Source: Ischnura elegans
Lineage: Eukaryota; Arthropoda; Insecta; Odonata; Coenagrionidae
DNA length: 64,000 nucleotides
Assembly: GCF_921293095.1 (NCBI RefSeq)
Contig: NC_060259.1
Coordinates: 45,861,812-45,925,811, forward strand
Direction: 5' to 3'
Part shown: positions 48,228-58,225 of the stretch, in pieces
Layout: each line of letters opens with the position of its first letter
Numbering within the stretch: position 1 is the first letter of the stretch
Made by a program: the position numbers and the translations under genes
The notes under the pieces: generated by a model
Told to the model about the DNA's origin: nothing
The model's input: the letters and a program-made list of their open reading frames with translations, nothing else
Database searches by the model: none

Positions 48228-48889
48228 CTGAGTGTTGATGGAATTCAAAGAGTAAGTATTTGTGTTCACAGCCTTTATATAATTGTTTGTCACAAGGTTG
48301 CATCTACTTTTTAGTGATCAAAATCACTTTATAATTTATTATTTTTTGTACATTTCTAAGTATCAATGGTACGAGAAGGCTTTAATCCATCAGCTTCCAG
48401 TAATTAATTTAGTATGCAATGTGCCGAAAAGTACGATTGTATGATTATCAACATTACTTCTGTTTTAAAAAATACATGTGCGAGCTTATATTCAAATAGT
48501 GTAATGTAAGGGGTCAAAAGAGGAAACAATTTCTTCACCAGCGTAGCTTACCTCACAGTTATATAATTGAAAGGAAAATTTATCTTATTGCTAGGCGTAT
48601 GTTATTAGAATGGCAGTTGTAAATCCTTAGCATAAACCATTAACTCCGAGCGACTTTAATTTGGGGATTGTTAACCTACTCCATCCTCGCCGTCACTTAC
48701 TCCTTACTGGCCAGTAAAATTTTATGCATTCTTTCTTTCGTCGTTTACAGATTTATCTCAACAATCATCAATTACATCCACGGATCAGAAAATAAAAGCT
48801 GCTCAATCAACACATCATATTAATGTAAACATTCTCAAAAAAGGGAGAAGAAAACATTATTTCATATACTTCTGTGACCAAATATGTCA
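48228..48889 (-). other. Intron or intergenic spacer
   Basis: AT-rich DNA between the two candidate last exons. It would be intronic if the distal exon at 48073-48227 is used. No other feature was seen. Confidence 0.35.
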
Positions 48890-48895
48890 TTTATT
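48890..48895 (-). terminator. Poly(A) signal AATAAA
   Basis: A canonical AATAAA on the minus strand lies about 150 bases after the TGA stop at 49044-49046, suitable as the poly(A) signal of that exon's transcript. Confidence 0.45.
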
Positions 48896-49043
48896 ACTTT
48901 TCAATCAACTTTATGACAAAAATACAATGCATAATATAACTGTAATTGTGCTAAAATAACAAAATTTAGTTTTACAAATTATATTTTGTTCACAGCTCTT
49001 TGTATCCAGAGTTACACGATAAAGTGATTTTTAAAGTTTCAGC

Positions 49044-49711
49044 TCAATTTTTCCTGCTGAAAACATTGTTGAATGCATTTGTATTTGCATTTGTATTTGT
49101 TTTCGCAGCGTTGGAAATACTGTTTTCAAAGTTAACTACCACATGGGGATTAATATTTGAGGGCGTTGTCGGGAGTGTAGGCAATGTAGATAATGAAGGC
49201 AATGGGGGTAGTGAAGGCAATGTAGGGAATGCAGGCAATGTCTGGAGGGCCGGTATTGTAGGTAATGCTGGCATTGTAGGGTTTGCAGACATTGTAGGAA
49301 GGTCTGCTATTGTAGGGAAAGTTGGCATTGTTGGTAGTGTAGGCAATGATGGGAATGTTGGCGTTGTAGGATTTTCAGGCGTTGTAGGTTGTGTAGGAAT
49401 ATTAGGAAGTGTATGTATTTTAGGCAGTTCAGAGATTGTAGGTTGTGGAGACGTTGTAGGCTTTGTAGAAAGTTCAGGGACTGTAGGAGGTGCAAACGTT
49501 TTAGGCAGTTCCGACATTGTAGACTGTGCAGACGGTGTAGGCTTTGTAGTCGTTTTATTAACAGTAGTTGTTGCCACTGTAGATTCTAAAATAGGCTTCT
49601 CAGTGGATGTTGTTCTCCGATCCTTGAAAAAGGGACGACTTACTTCTGCATAAAGTTGATAGCCTTGGATCTTGTGTGAATTGGGTTGAGCTGGCTCGTC
49701 ATCATGCATCG
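49044..49711 (-). CDS. Terminal exon, Thr/Pro-rich tripeptide-repeat protein
   Basis: The exon follows a good acceptor (TTTTCCATTTCAG) and joins in frame to the donor of the 50470-50583 exon: the split codon becomes GCG, giving Ala before MHDDEPAQPN. The stop is TGA at 49044-49046. It adds ~221 residues. Residues 1-35 (from MHDD) are polar and contain GYQLYAEVSRPFFKDR; 35-60 are Thr-rich; about 60-184 are a run of tripeptides of the form [L/F/I/M]-P-[T/S/A], coded by a 9 bp unit; the last 37 are Asn/Ala/Thr-rich (AAKTNTNANTNAFNN). No membrane segment lies in this exon. A secreted or matrix, mucin-like protein is inferred from composition only. The opposite strand is also open, but it lacks splice logic. 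Confidence 0.72.
49158..49540 (-). repeat. 9 bp minisatellite coding [LFIM]-P-[TSA]
   Basis: The tract is a diverged tandem array whose unit on the minus strand is about TTGCCTACA. It codes for LPT/FPS/MPA-type tripeptides, about 40 units in register with a few substitutions such as IAD, NPT and LQT. The plus strand reads as VGN/VGI-type tripeptides. Length polymorphism is to be expected. Confidence 0.8.
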
Positions 49712-50469
49712 CTGAAATGGAAAATTAAGATGCAATGAGATAAATGATATAACGACTAAAGATGTGGCCCCCAAGTTTAAGGACGCTGAATGGAAGAATT
49801 GAGACCATGTTGGGGATAATATTAAATAGGTATACATTTACAATGAAGCAATCTTGAGAAAAAAAATTTTCTCGAAAAAAAAAATTCCTAACTGAACTTT
49901 TCCTTAATTATTGTCATCCGTTTCGTTATCTCTGAAGTGAATGAGTATCCCGGCCTGCATACAATGCGGTTTCTGTAGAATTTGATTTGAAAAGCGTTGG
50001 ACAATTGAAAACAGATATATTTTATTCTTGTTAATTTTTTTCTTGCTAAATATTTTAAATAATCCTGTTGTTCTGAGGCATTTGTTTAATCATATATTGC
50101 AAATTACCTAATTTTAGGTAAAGGCGCATCTCAATTCAACTCTTAAAACTACACAAGAGCCTTATTATTAATTACATATCGGCTCCCAATTGCTGCGGAG
50201 GTGTATAGTTTTCCGCATTTTGAAGCATCATTTATTTTTTAATAAGGTTATTTAATTTCAATCGGCTTCTTGTTGTTCGTATTAGTGGTTTTGCAATACC
50301 TGACAGAACATTAGAAGCAGAGCGTCAGCATTCCTTAAGGTGATTCAAAATTACGACTCTAAGAAATTCTGAAGACTTCAAAACCATTTCAATATGATCT
50401 ATCTTATCAGACGCGGCAAGGGAAGTATGAAGGTATTTTATGGGGCCATCGAGTCATTGGATTGCTTAC
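49712..50469 (-). other. Intron of the minus-strand gene
   Basis: A 758 bp GT-AG intron between the 114 bp exon and the tripeptide-repeat exon. The donor is G|GTAAGC, the acceptor TTCCATTTCAG. No repeat or RNA was recognised inside. Confidence 0.6.
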
Positions 50470-50583
50470 CGGTTTCAACGGAAGACGAAGCATTATGATG
50501 ATCGTAATTGCGTGATTCCTCCTGATTTGATGTTAAATTTTTATTTTTCAGGTCATTAATCTTTTGGTCATTCCTTGGCTCAC
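50470..50583 (-). CDS. Internal 114 bp exon of the minus-strand gene
   Basis: This exon is bounded by a strong acceptor (TTTTTTCTTTTAG) and a donor (ACCG|GTAAGCAAT). Only one of three frames is open: it starts with two bases completing a codon, gives 37 codons (EPRNDQKINDLKNKN, then TSNQEESRNYDHHN and ASSSVET) and ends with one base. The length is divisible by three, so it could be skipped without changing frame. The peptide is hydrophilic and probably disordered. It splices in frame to 49711, and equally in frame to 48227. A possible upstream donor (GAGT|GTAAGA) is at about 50759 in compatible phase (reading PGTIEE before it), but no acceptor for such an exon is convincing. The 5' part of the gene was not found. 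Confidence 0.7.
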
Positions 50584-50589
50584 CTAAAA

Positions 50590-51780
50590 GAAAAAATAAT
50601 AATAATGAAATAGTCATGTGAAAGAATGAAGCATGGTTAATCGGTGTACGGGAAACCTAGCGAAAATTCTGGTGAAAAAACCATAAAAATATAGCTAAGG
50701 TATAGGAGTTTCAGTTTTAATTTTGCTCGTATTCACAGATATAATCACGAGAATCTTACACTCTTCTATTGTGCCAGGGAGAAGATATAATTCGAAAAAA
50801 TGGAAGAAAAATGCTCGAATGGTTTTTTTTTTTTAAATTGAATCGCTATCCCAAATACCATGCATCAGAATACAGTGGAACGAAACTTTTAGTTTTCTAT
50901 GGATGAGGAATTGACCAAATCTTGCTTCCTCAAAATGACTCATTCCTTCGCCACTTGTGTGCATTCACATTTAAATACAGACAGGGCTGATGGGAGAGAG
51001 GTGAAGTAAGAGTACAAGCGAATATCAAGTCAAAATTATTATCTGAAGGTAAGTTTTGCACTATGTGGAAACCCGGACGCTGGGGAAGCAGGGCGGTTAA
51101 TGGCTTGTTTTAACTAACATGCTAAAATGCAAGCGACAGTCAGGTACTGCGCGAATAGGGCAACCGCTCATCCTCCGTACCACGCGCTCAAGTCATTTTG
51201 TCCGTAAGTTGTTAGTTTTGGTTAATGGCAATCTCATTAACTACACTGCCTCAATAGATTCTCCCGTCAAGTGTGCACTGCGGAGAGGCAGCCAGAAAAC
51301 GCGCCGAATGGCTTCATCGTTGACGTGTCGCGATGGTGTTTGATAAATAATATGTTAAAAGCATAGTCTAAGAGGGTATTTGGCACGCAAAATTTTCTGA
51401 AGAATGCTCTTTCAGGCGTAAATTCCTACTTTCGTTTCTTCCTTATATGTACTATCGTTTTCAAAAGTATGTAGACACCCTATAGTCCCAATTAACTGGT
51501 GAGGCCGGGTCGTGAAAACTTGTGAGGTTGGCACATAAAGCGACCTGCCTCTCTCACTTGTATGCCACCAAGAGCCGACGAGGACAGAGGTGGACGCGAC
51601 CTAGCTACCGAAGCTGGAGTCAAACTGCAGGAGCATGAGCTCAATCAGAATTAAGATTAGCGGATGGAATGCACTGGGGTAACTCACGTCCACACTCACC
51701 TTGCGCGGTCTGAGTGTTTTCTTTCGGGCTCCGTGGCAAGGTTTTCCTATATCTAGATTCATATTTGGACTCACCGTTTA
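50590..51780. other. Upstream DNA of the minus-strand gene, nothing certain
   Basis: Probably includes the intron and missing 5' exons of the gene at 48.0-50.6 kb. A plus-strand GAAG|GTAAGT at about 51048 resembles a donor but has no exon behind it. The open stretch at 51119-51343 is unsupported. Confidence 0.35.
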
Positions 51781-51795
51781 TCTCTCACTAATACG

Positions 51796-51880
51796 TCGCT
51801 CCGTGGCCGAGTAGGTCTATACTGTGCGCGGTAGTTGCGGAAAAGTTCTGGAAGGGTTCGAATCCGAATACTTTTTTTCG
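51796..51880 (+). repeat. tRNA-like unit (SINE or tRNA pseudogene)
   Basis: The A box TGGCCGAGTAGG (51804-51815) and B box GGTTCGAATCC (51855-51865) are 51 bases apart, as in tRNAs with a long variable arm (Leu/Ser type). The 3' side lacks an acceptor stem matching the 5' side and continues into a run of seven Ts. It reads as a tRNA-derived SINE head or pseudogene, not a working tRNA. Confidence 0.55.
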
Positions 51881-51884
51881 CTTC

Positions 51885-52495
51885 ATAAAGGAGATGTCCT
51901 TAACATCATCATAATCTCGCAGATGCCTCAAGAAAAAGTTAGTACTGAATTCTTTTGAACGACTAAAGTTATTAAAATGATGACTTTATCAATCTATCAC
52001 ATTTCTAAACAGATGCGTTCGCCGTGAAGAAATAATCAGGGGAGGTGAGAATAGTTGTATCTTCTTGTCTTTTCGGCTAATTAGTACCAAATCTCCTTTG
52101 ACTGTAATTCCATAACCTATAAGTCAATAAAATTCTCAAAAAATAATCAGATACATTCGTATTTGATCTCATTTTGACGACCCCATTGTTTTAAAAATGA
52201 TTGTAATTCTATCGATAATCATAGTTTTTAAATCTCTATTTCTTCGTCGCAAAAAATGTGGGAACCAACGTGATTAAAAGTACCAAAGCTTTCCTTTTAG
52301 TGAGTGTGGGTCCACTATTATTATAAGGACCACGTGGAAATAAATTGGTTTCTTCTCATTTTACCTTTGACAACTTAAGAAAAACAACATTCATCCCACC
52401 TAAATATATCACTACAAATTCCTGGGTGAGCGCCATTAGTAAGTTTGAAGATATGGGTGATATCAATTGCGTTCGTAAGTTAAAATTATTAATAA
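51885..52495. other. No gene recognised
   Basis: Unassigned AT-rich DNA upstream of the LINE tail. Confidence 0.4.
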
Positions 52496-52504
52496 TATTT
52501 CATC

Positions 52505-52985
52505 ATCATATTAATACATCAACATCTACATACTACCCTGCAAGCCGCCTCAATAGGTGTTTGGCGGGGGTGTTAGGACACCTGCCGTTTACACACAAAA
52601 AGAAATACTCTTACGAAATTACGCCTAGCATTTATCAAGGTCCTTTATTGTGCAGGTGAAAAACAAATTCCAATACCTGTCCGTTCGGCAAAATATCTCT
52701 CTCATTTATCTTGTGGGACCTGGAAACGTAGTGAGGCCCTAATATTATGTTCCCCGCATCGCTCATAAAGATATACATTCTCCATAGCTAAAGCAATATA
52801 AGTAAGCCTAGCGCGCAGCATCCGAGTCTCTTGTGGCTCCCATCCTAATTCGTTTAACATCTGTGCAAGACTTTCTGTACACCCGTAGCAGTTTTTGAGT
52901 GCGAAATAGCACCTATCTTTTACTTCCTCGTCCGAGAATATTCTCACAGCACCCTTGATTAATTCTAACTTCTTCAGAACTCTTC
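52505..52985 (-). mobile_element. Non-LTR retrotransposon 3' end, family A copy 2
   Basis: The minus strand reads a reverse-transcriptase C-terminal tail. It includes SLAQMLNELGWEPQETRM (equivalent to the LGWxxLxxRR block after the thumb), ARLTYIALAMENVYLYERCG, and, after one frame change, RTDRYWNLFFTCTIKDLD, a decayed form of the RTDxYKNSFFPRTIxDWN end motif of CR1/Jockey-like RTs. A GGLQG-type block and a TAGATGTTGATG end follow. It is 5' truncated. Copies are at 5545-5930 and, shorter, 24823-25030, all on the minus strand. Confidence 0.72.
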
Positions 52986-52989
52986 CTTA

Positions 52990-53320
52990 TCTTTACCTGT
53001 CGCTTTTATGCTAAAACTATCCACTGCACTTGCATGGCGATAGTTGGATGACATCCGAAAGAAATATAGCACCATGGATAATTTATGTATATAATGAATA
53101 AATCTTGTCTAGTCTGGTTATAAAAATTATAAAGACCTTTTGAGTAAGTTCCAACATTGTTGTTGTGCCAGCGACGTTTTTTAAACTACCAAACTTCAAT
53201 TTGTACGGAATATATTAGTTGATTCGTTGGCGTAGAATTTCTGAGAAGTATTTCCATGATACTTCAGTGTTTCTATTATCTGCTTTAGCTACGAAGTCCG
53301 TGTATGATTTATTAACCCTA
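52990..53320. other. No feature recognised
   Basis: AT-rich spacer. Confidence 0.35.
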
Positions 53321-53321
53321 C

Positions 53322-53352
53322 ACTGCATGGTGTGCCATATATGGCACATCTT
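53322..53352 (+). repeat. piggyBac-type end, orphan
   Basis: TTAACCCTACACTGCATG is followed by a palindrome TGTGCCATATATGGCACA. It resembles the inverted-repeat end at 58556-58589 (CACTGCATG then TGTATCATATATGATACA). The partner end was not found. It is either a truncated MITE or an unrecognised whole copy. Confidence 0.4.
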
Positions 53353-53714
53353 ATTTAATTGCTTGCACTGTGGGTATTATTCTGGATATCGGCTTGAAAT
53401 TATCAAGCCCTATTTCCTGTAGTCTGCTGAAAACCATGAAGTCCAACGGCTACCGCTATTGCGCAGCACCATTATTTCATGTACCTATGTGAATAAGTCA
53501 AAAATTGGTTTTGCAATTTTTTTACATTTTAACTTTCTTATAAATTGTAGGCCTAGCAAACACAGGCAGCCAAAATAATTTTATAATTGGTAAGATATGC
53601 GTTTATTATATTTCTGGTCGTTTAAATAACACAAAAGTTATTGTTTGATGCGTGAAAGTTGCTATAAGTATCTGTGCATTGAAATGCATAAGTAATGCAA
53701 TTGCCCTTTTTCCC

Positions 53715-53885
53715 TTCCATCTGACTTTCAAGGATTGTTTTCATCCGGCCATCATGTCTCATAATGTGGCCAACTAAATTGCACCGTCTTCTCCATAAGG
53801 TTTATTAGAAGACTTCTCTTTTCTCCCACTCTTCTCAGCACTTCCTCATTATTTACACGATCCATTTTAAATTCATCATTCTTTT
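53715..53885 (-). mobile_element. RTE-like LINE fragment, short
   Basis: The minus strand matches the tail region of the RTE-like family: HDG-type block from CCATCATGTCTCATAATGTGG, then the SRREKRSL-like segment and EEVLRRVG equivalents. Blocks align with 34020-34180. Confidence 0.7.
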
Positions 53886-53978
53886 CATTCAGTCATTTTA
53901 CCTTCATCTTTTATCACATTAAAACAATATATTCAGCGCATTCAGAGAATTGGCCAGTGATTGGCATGTACATATCTT

Positions 53979-54296
53979 TTAACCCTTTTATTGGCTGTAT
54001 ATTTTGCCTGATATTCTTTAGAATTCCCGGGAAATTTAGGCGAATTCGTAGGTTTCCACTTATAAATTTACATTAAATCTAATATGCATTTAATGAAGCA
54101 GATATTTTTCTTATGTTCTTAATGCCTACAGGTATGTTACATTACAGGTATCATTAAAACAGCTACAAAAGTCACACGAAGCTCAAAAAATGAAAGGCGC
54201 GCATGTAAAAAATACCAAGCCGATATATCGGCTGCTGGTGCTCTTCGTAATTACCCACGAGCCGAGAGATTGGCCTTCTGGCTTTATGAGGGTTAA
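53979..54296. mobile_element. piggyBac-type MITE, copy 1
   Basis: TTAA lies at both ends (53979-53982 and 54293-54296). Inside are inverted repeats CCCTTTTATTGGCTG (left) and the reverse complement of CTGGCTTTATGAGGG (right). The interior matches 57244-57538: TTTACAT..AAxxCTAATATG, a GCTACAAAAG/GCTACATGAAAC-type block and GGCGYGxxxGTAAAAA. A TTAA target duplication with a CCC tip is diagnostic of the piggyBac superfamily. There is no coding capacity. It ends 140 bases before the 54436 exon. Confidence 0.85.
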
Positions 54297-54435
54297 CGGA
54301 CTTCAGCATCCTTCGTGGTTGTATTGGAAAGCAACTCTCCCCGCGGATTCAGATTCAACAGCGTGAAGCCTCGTCCAGAACCATGTGGAGAACCACGAGC
54401 AGGCTTCAGGTCTGATGCAGTGCTCTCTCTTCTAG

Positions 54436-54579
54436 GGCAGCAGCAGCAGTTTCACGCCTTTGCCTTCGGCCAGCGGCCATTCCTCGGCGGACACTTTGGC
54501 GGACCCTTGGACCCGCTGCAGAGGGCTGCAGCCGACCCGCTTTCCGGCTTCCGAATGCCCTCTATGTCAAACTGCCAAA
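54436..54579 (+). CDS. Candidate internal exon, Gln/Gly/Pro-rich protein
   Basis: The exon lies between a strong acceptor (TGCTCTCTCTTCTAG, AG at 54434-54435) and a strong donor (CCAAA|GTAAGTG). It is 144 bp, phase 1 to phase 1, so it can be skipped in frame. In the favoured frame it reads GQQQQFHAFAFGQRPFLGG, then HFGGPLDPLQRAAADPLSG and FRMPSMSNCQ, with mostly G or C at third positions, unlike the AT-rich flanks. The other two frames are also free of internal stops, so frame choice rests on codon composition and splice phase. Low complexity with Gln, Gly and Pro is typical of unstructured regions of transcription factors. I do not recognise the family. Partner exons were not found in this window. 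Confidence 0.6.
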
Positions 54580-54639
54580 GTAAGTGATGGACCATGCTGA
54601 GGTGAAATTTGCTCATTTCAGGCATTGTGTGCGGAGACT

Positions 54640-55060
54640 GGGGTCTAAACACCTTTAGGGTAAACTACCTGTAGGGTGTTTGGGAGGTGTTTATCAATCA
54701 CCGGCATGTCGCATGCAAGAGGATTCCTAATTGTACGCAACATGGATGTAATTAAACACGAACAAAAGGTTACGCATGCTAACAATTTGTACTTCCTCAT
54801 TCATGCAAAGGCAAAACTTGACAAATACTCATTAAGGCAATCTCCCGGTAAAGCTAAAACATAGAGCATGCTGTTAGAAATACTATGAAAATTCAGAAAC
54901 ATGCACTAAGGAATGCATAAGCTGGTAGGCTAAACTACAAGTCAACCACCCTATTTGTAAGTTCTAATGCTACCGTAATAGTCTCTCATTGATCGTGGAA
55001 AAAACGACATTCTGAATCTATTCAACTGTGTCTCTCTTATTTTAAGTATATGATCTGATC
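54640..55060 (+). repeat. Interspersed repeat block after the exon
   Basis: The start contains TAGGGTGTTTGGGAGGTG, recalling the 3' terminal segment of LINE family A. The end (54887-55060) is similar to the reverse complement of 24865-25030, sharing TTCAGAAACATGCA, AAGCTGGTAGGC/AAGCTGCA and GATCGTGGAAAAAA-type blocks. It is a mosaic of repeat ends, probably within the intron following the 54436 exon. Confidence 0.5.
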
Positions 55061-55064
55061 TACC

Positions 55065-57240
55065 GTTGTTTCCTTGCGTTCATAAGATTTGGCTTACTTC
55101 GTAGGAAAATACCTTAAACCTTTTGAAGAGGAGTCTCTTTCTCTCGGCAGGTCGCATTAATTCTTGCGTCCTTGAGAGTGACGTGTATAAAGCTCACACT
55201 ATTGTCTTGAAATCTGCAAGGTATCTAGAATACCCTCCAGTCAATAGTTACTCGTCCCTCAACTTTGAAAATCTTAAATATGAATAAATACTTACGGAGA
55301 GAAATCATTTCTTTGATAACGGTAAATATATACGTGGATGCGCTCTACTTTCCGTATCCTTTTCGTATTATAGTTTAAGTTTTAAATAAGTTAAACGTCA
55401 GGAAAAAATCCAGTGTGGCGGAAGTTATACGTTCACCTGTTGAGGTTCTACCGAGAAATATAGCATTTTTTGAGAATCCTGCTTTACGTTGTTTCCTTAT
55501 TCTGCTTTGCAGTGAGGTTAAAAATGGCCTGACGTCATGAAATTCGGCTCTTCATGGCGACCTTTTTGGAAATCGATTTTGAAAATGCTGAAAGGCTGAG
55601 ATGGCGATGATTGTCTGTGCGCCATAAATGTAGAATTAGCTAGAATGTTAGTTTTTTGGAAAATATTGATAATTCGGGCATAATAATTAAGAACCATTGT
55701 AAAAATGAAAATTAAACACCGCAAAAGTTAATTTCCGAATTTTATAAAATTTCGAATTGAATTCAAAATTCGTTGCTTGAATTAATATAGTTAGTCAGTG
55801 TAAGTGCTGTGATAGTTGGTATGTAAATCATATAGGTATTATCGTAGGAAGTTTCTGTTATTTTGAAGAGGCTCAAAAAAGGCTACAAAATAGATACTGG
55901 TTGGATGTTCTTAATTCATCCACTCGTTGAATTGTTTTCTAAGGGTTGGTGAATTTATTGGAAGACTACGACTAATGCTGTGCATTGAAGCATGAATGGT
56001 ATATAAGTGATAAAGCTTGTCAATCTGTATCCAGAACACAAGGTTAAGCGTGCATATAATTGTAAAACTAGGCCTAGGCATATATCCTGCTTCCCGCAAA
56101 AAAATTTATTGACTGTCTGCTTCATAATGTATTTTTACATTATATGAAGGCATGTTTATGAATCTTAGCCAAATTTAAAACGATATATCTCAAGCGAAGA
56201 ATTGATGGACATGCTCTTAAATGTACCTTTCACGTGCTTTCTGCGTCACCAGTTGGAATTGGGATGCCTATTCATTATTTAATATTCGATTCCATGCTTT
56301 ATTCAGGAGAGAAATGCGAGGATTTTATGGACAACTTGGGAAACGGAATTTCAAATGCGTTCAATTATGCACTTGTTCAGTCCACATGTGAGTGTAACAC
56401 TCATGAATGTGGGTGGTAATTAGGCAAAAATGTTCACTTGATACTTGCCTACCGGAGAGAGATCACTCGATCGGTATTGGGCCATTGATAGGGTACTGAT
56501 GGTGAACCCGGCGGCTGTAATCAATGAATTAATTTTTATTACCGGAGAGTAGATTTGAATGCGTGGATTTCTAAATGAATTTATTTATAAATTTTCCAAA
56601 CTTGAACGTTCAGTGTGCTTCCATTCTTAAAATTTTCATACAAATTCGCACGAGCCGTTGATTTGGGTCTCAGGAGGGGAAAATATGCGGATTGGATGAT
56701 GTTTGGGTTTCCAGTGGATGAGGAAGATGCCGAGCGAGTGGGTTGGTGGTAAAATGGTAATCAATATGATTGAGAACGAGAATGGACTGCATAATGCACA
56801 TGTGAGGTTGTAAAATTCATGTTAAATGGAGAGTCACTAAGTAAGTGTGCTTTTGACACATTCATTTGTTCAGAGACCACCTTTGTAAAACATTCGGAGT
56901 TTCTTTTATTCCTCTCTGTACGATTTCATTAGATATAACTTGAGGCATTTCTTTGAATTTCAAATTATTGTTCGAGAGTATTGCATCCTATTAATTGAAC
57001 TATTGCCAAAAGGATAAATAACTGAAGGACTTCTTCTCATAGTACTCGTACATTCTGTGATTGAGATAGTCACAGCCTATCTAAAATAAGTACCCAATGA
57101 CAAAGACATTGCCGTAGTTACTGTTAAAACTGCTGTAGACGATTCCATTTGAATAAAATAGAATTAAAATTGACCTATTAAAATGACGTTTTTTCGAGGT
57201 AGGAACTCGAGACTACGCACAAATGCTCAGAAATGGTTGG
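55065..57240. other. No gene recognised
   Basis: Unassigned AT-rich DNA. The open stretches at 55518-55724, 55911-56099 and 56234-56419 lack support. Confidence 0.4.
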
Positions 57241-57243
57241 ATA

Positions 57244-57538
57244 TTAACCCTATAGTGCCAGCCTATTTTACCCGGTATGCTAAAGAATGCCGGGGCCTTT
57301 TATGTCGAATTTGCAGGTTTGTGCTTAAAAATTTACATAAAGCCTAATATGTATTTTCAGAATTTTTTTTTATTTGCCTCCAAAACTTACGGGCATGTTA
57401 AATCAAGACACAAAAAAATAGTTACCAAAGCTACATGAAACACAAAACATAAAAGGCGTGAGCGTAAAAATTCCCTTGGCTCTCTTCGCACATATCCCCC
57501 AGGTCGATGGATCAGCCCGCTGGCACTATAAGGGTTAA
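57244..57538. mobile_element. piggyBac-type MITE, copy 2
   Basis: A 295 bp element with TTAA at both ends (57244-57247, 57535-57538). The inverted tips are CCCTATAGTGCCAGC on the left and GCTGGCACTATAAGGG on the right, one base different in length. The interior is related to copy 1. It is better preserved at the tips than copy 1, so probably younger. Confidence 0.9.
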
Positions 57539-57544
57539 GGATTG

Positions 57545-58220
57545 TGATGTATATAGTCATGTTTACTCGGCGTTGTTGAGACATAGATGTTCACGTAAAT
57601 AGCTTAAAATACGCAAAATTAAGAACAAAGCTCTCATAATTCGAAAATGCCTAATGAGTCGTGGGTGTCCAGCTCCTGTCACGCGTAGTCGAACTGTGGA
57701 CACGCGTTCGAAACATAAGCTTTACTTTCGAAATTTTCAGCGTATTTTCGATTTTTCATTTGTAATTCTTCACAAAACTTCAATGAATACTTCATTATTA
57801 TTTTATTGAAAAAGCCCACGTACAGCAATACTTACTACCAATTTAAATTGGCCCCATAACAAGGACATATAACGAAAAAAATACTTGATATGAAACGAGA
57901 ATCTGGCGCGTAAAATATAATGAGAATCAAATCCTAGAAAATACCGAATGCAAGTATATAAAAATAGAGAGAATCGGAGCAGGGGTAATAAATGCATATA
58001 AAGTGATGCTATTAATGATCAGTGGGGAAATATGGAGCCAAGTTCGGGAATAAAGAAGATTCGGGGATAGGGCAAGGGAATCACTACTCGGAGGAAGGGA
58101 GCGAACCCATGACTGTATGAATTTTTAAATACGTGCAAAAACATTTTTCCTAATAAAATGTATCCAGAAAAATTTCATATATATAAGGAAAATTTGAACA
58201 TCTATCACTTATGACAAATA
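57545..58220. other. No gene recognised
   Basis: Unassigned. Two sites (GCGTTCGAAACA near 57700 and GGGTTCGCTCCC on the minus strand near 58100) resemble B boxes but lack an A box. Confidence 0.4.
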
Positions 58221-58225
58221 ATGGA

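Noticed and set aside
49000-49653. Plus-strand 217 codon ORF with VGN/VGI repeats
   Set aside because: It is the mirror of the minus-strand tripeptide array, lacks splice context, and the minus strand has matched exon phases and a poly(A) signal.
50757-50850. Additional upstream exon of the minus-strand gene ending at ~50759
   Set aside because: The donor GTAAGA and phase fit, but the upstream DNA is an A/T homopolymer region without a credible acceptor, so it was noted in the exon entry only.
51796-51880. Possible functional leucine/serine tRNA
   Set aside because: A and B boxes are good but the 5' and 3' ends do not pair into an acceptor stem.
57690-58110. B-box-like sequences GCGTTCGAAACA and GGGTTCGCTCCC
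   Set aside because: No A box at tRNA-like distance and the first has a mismatch in the core.
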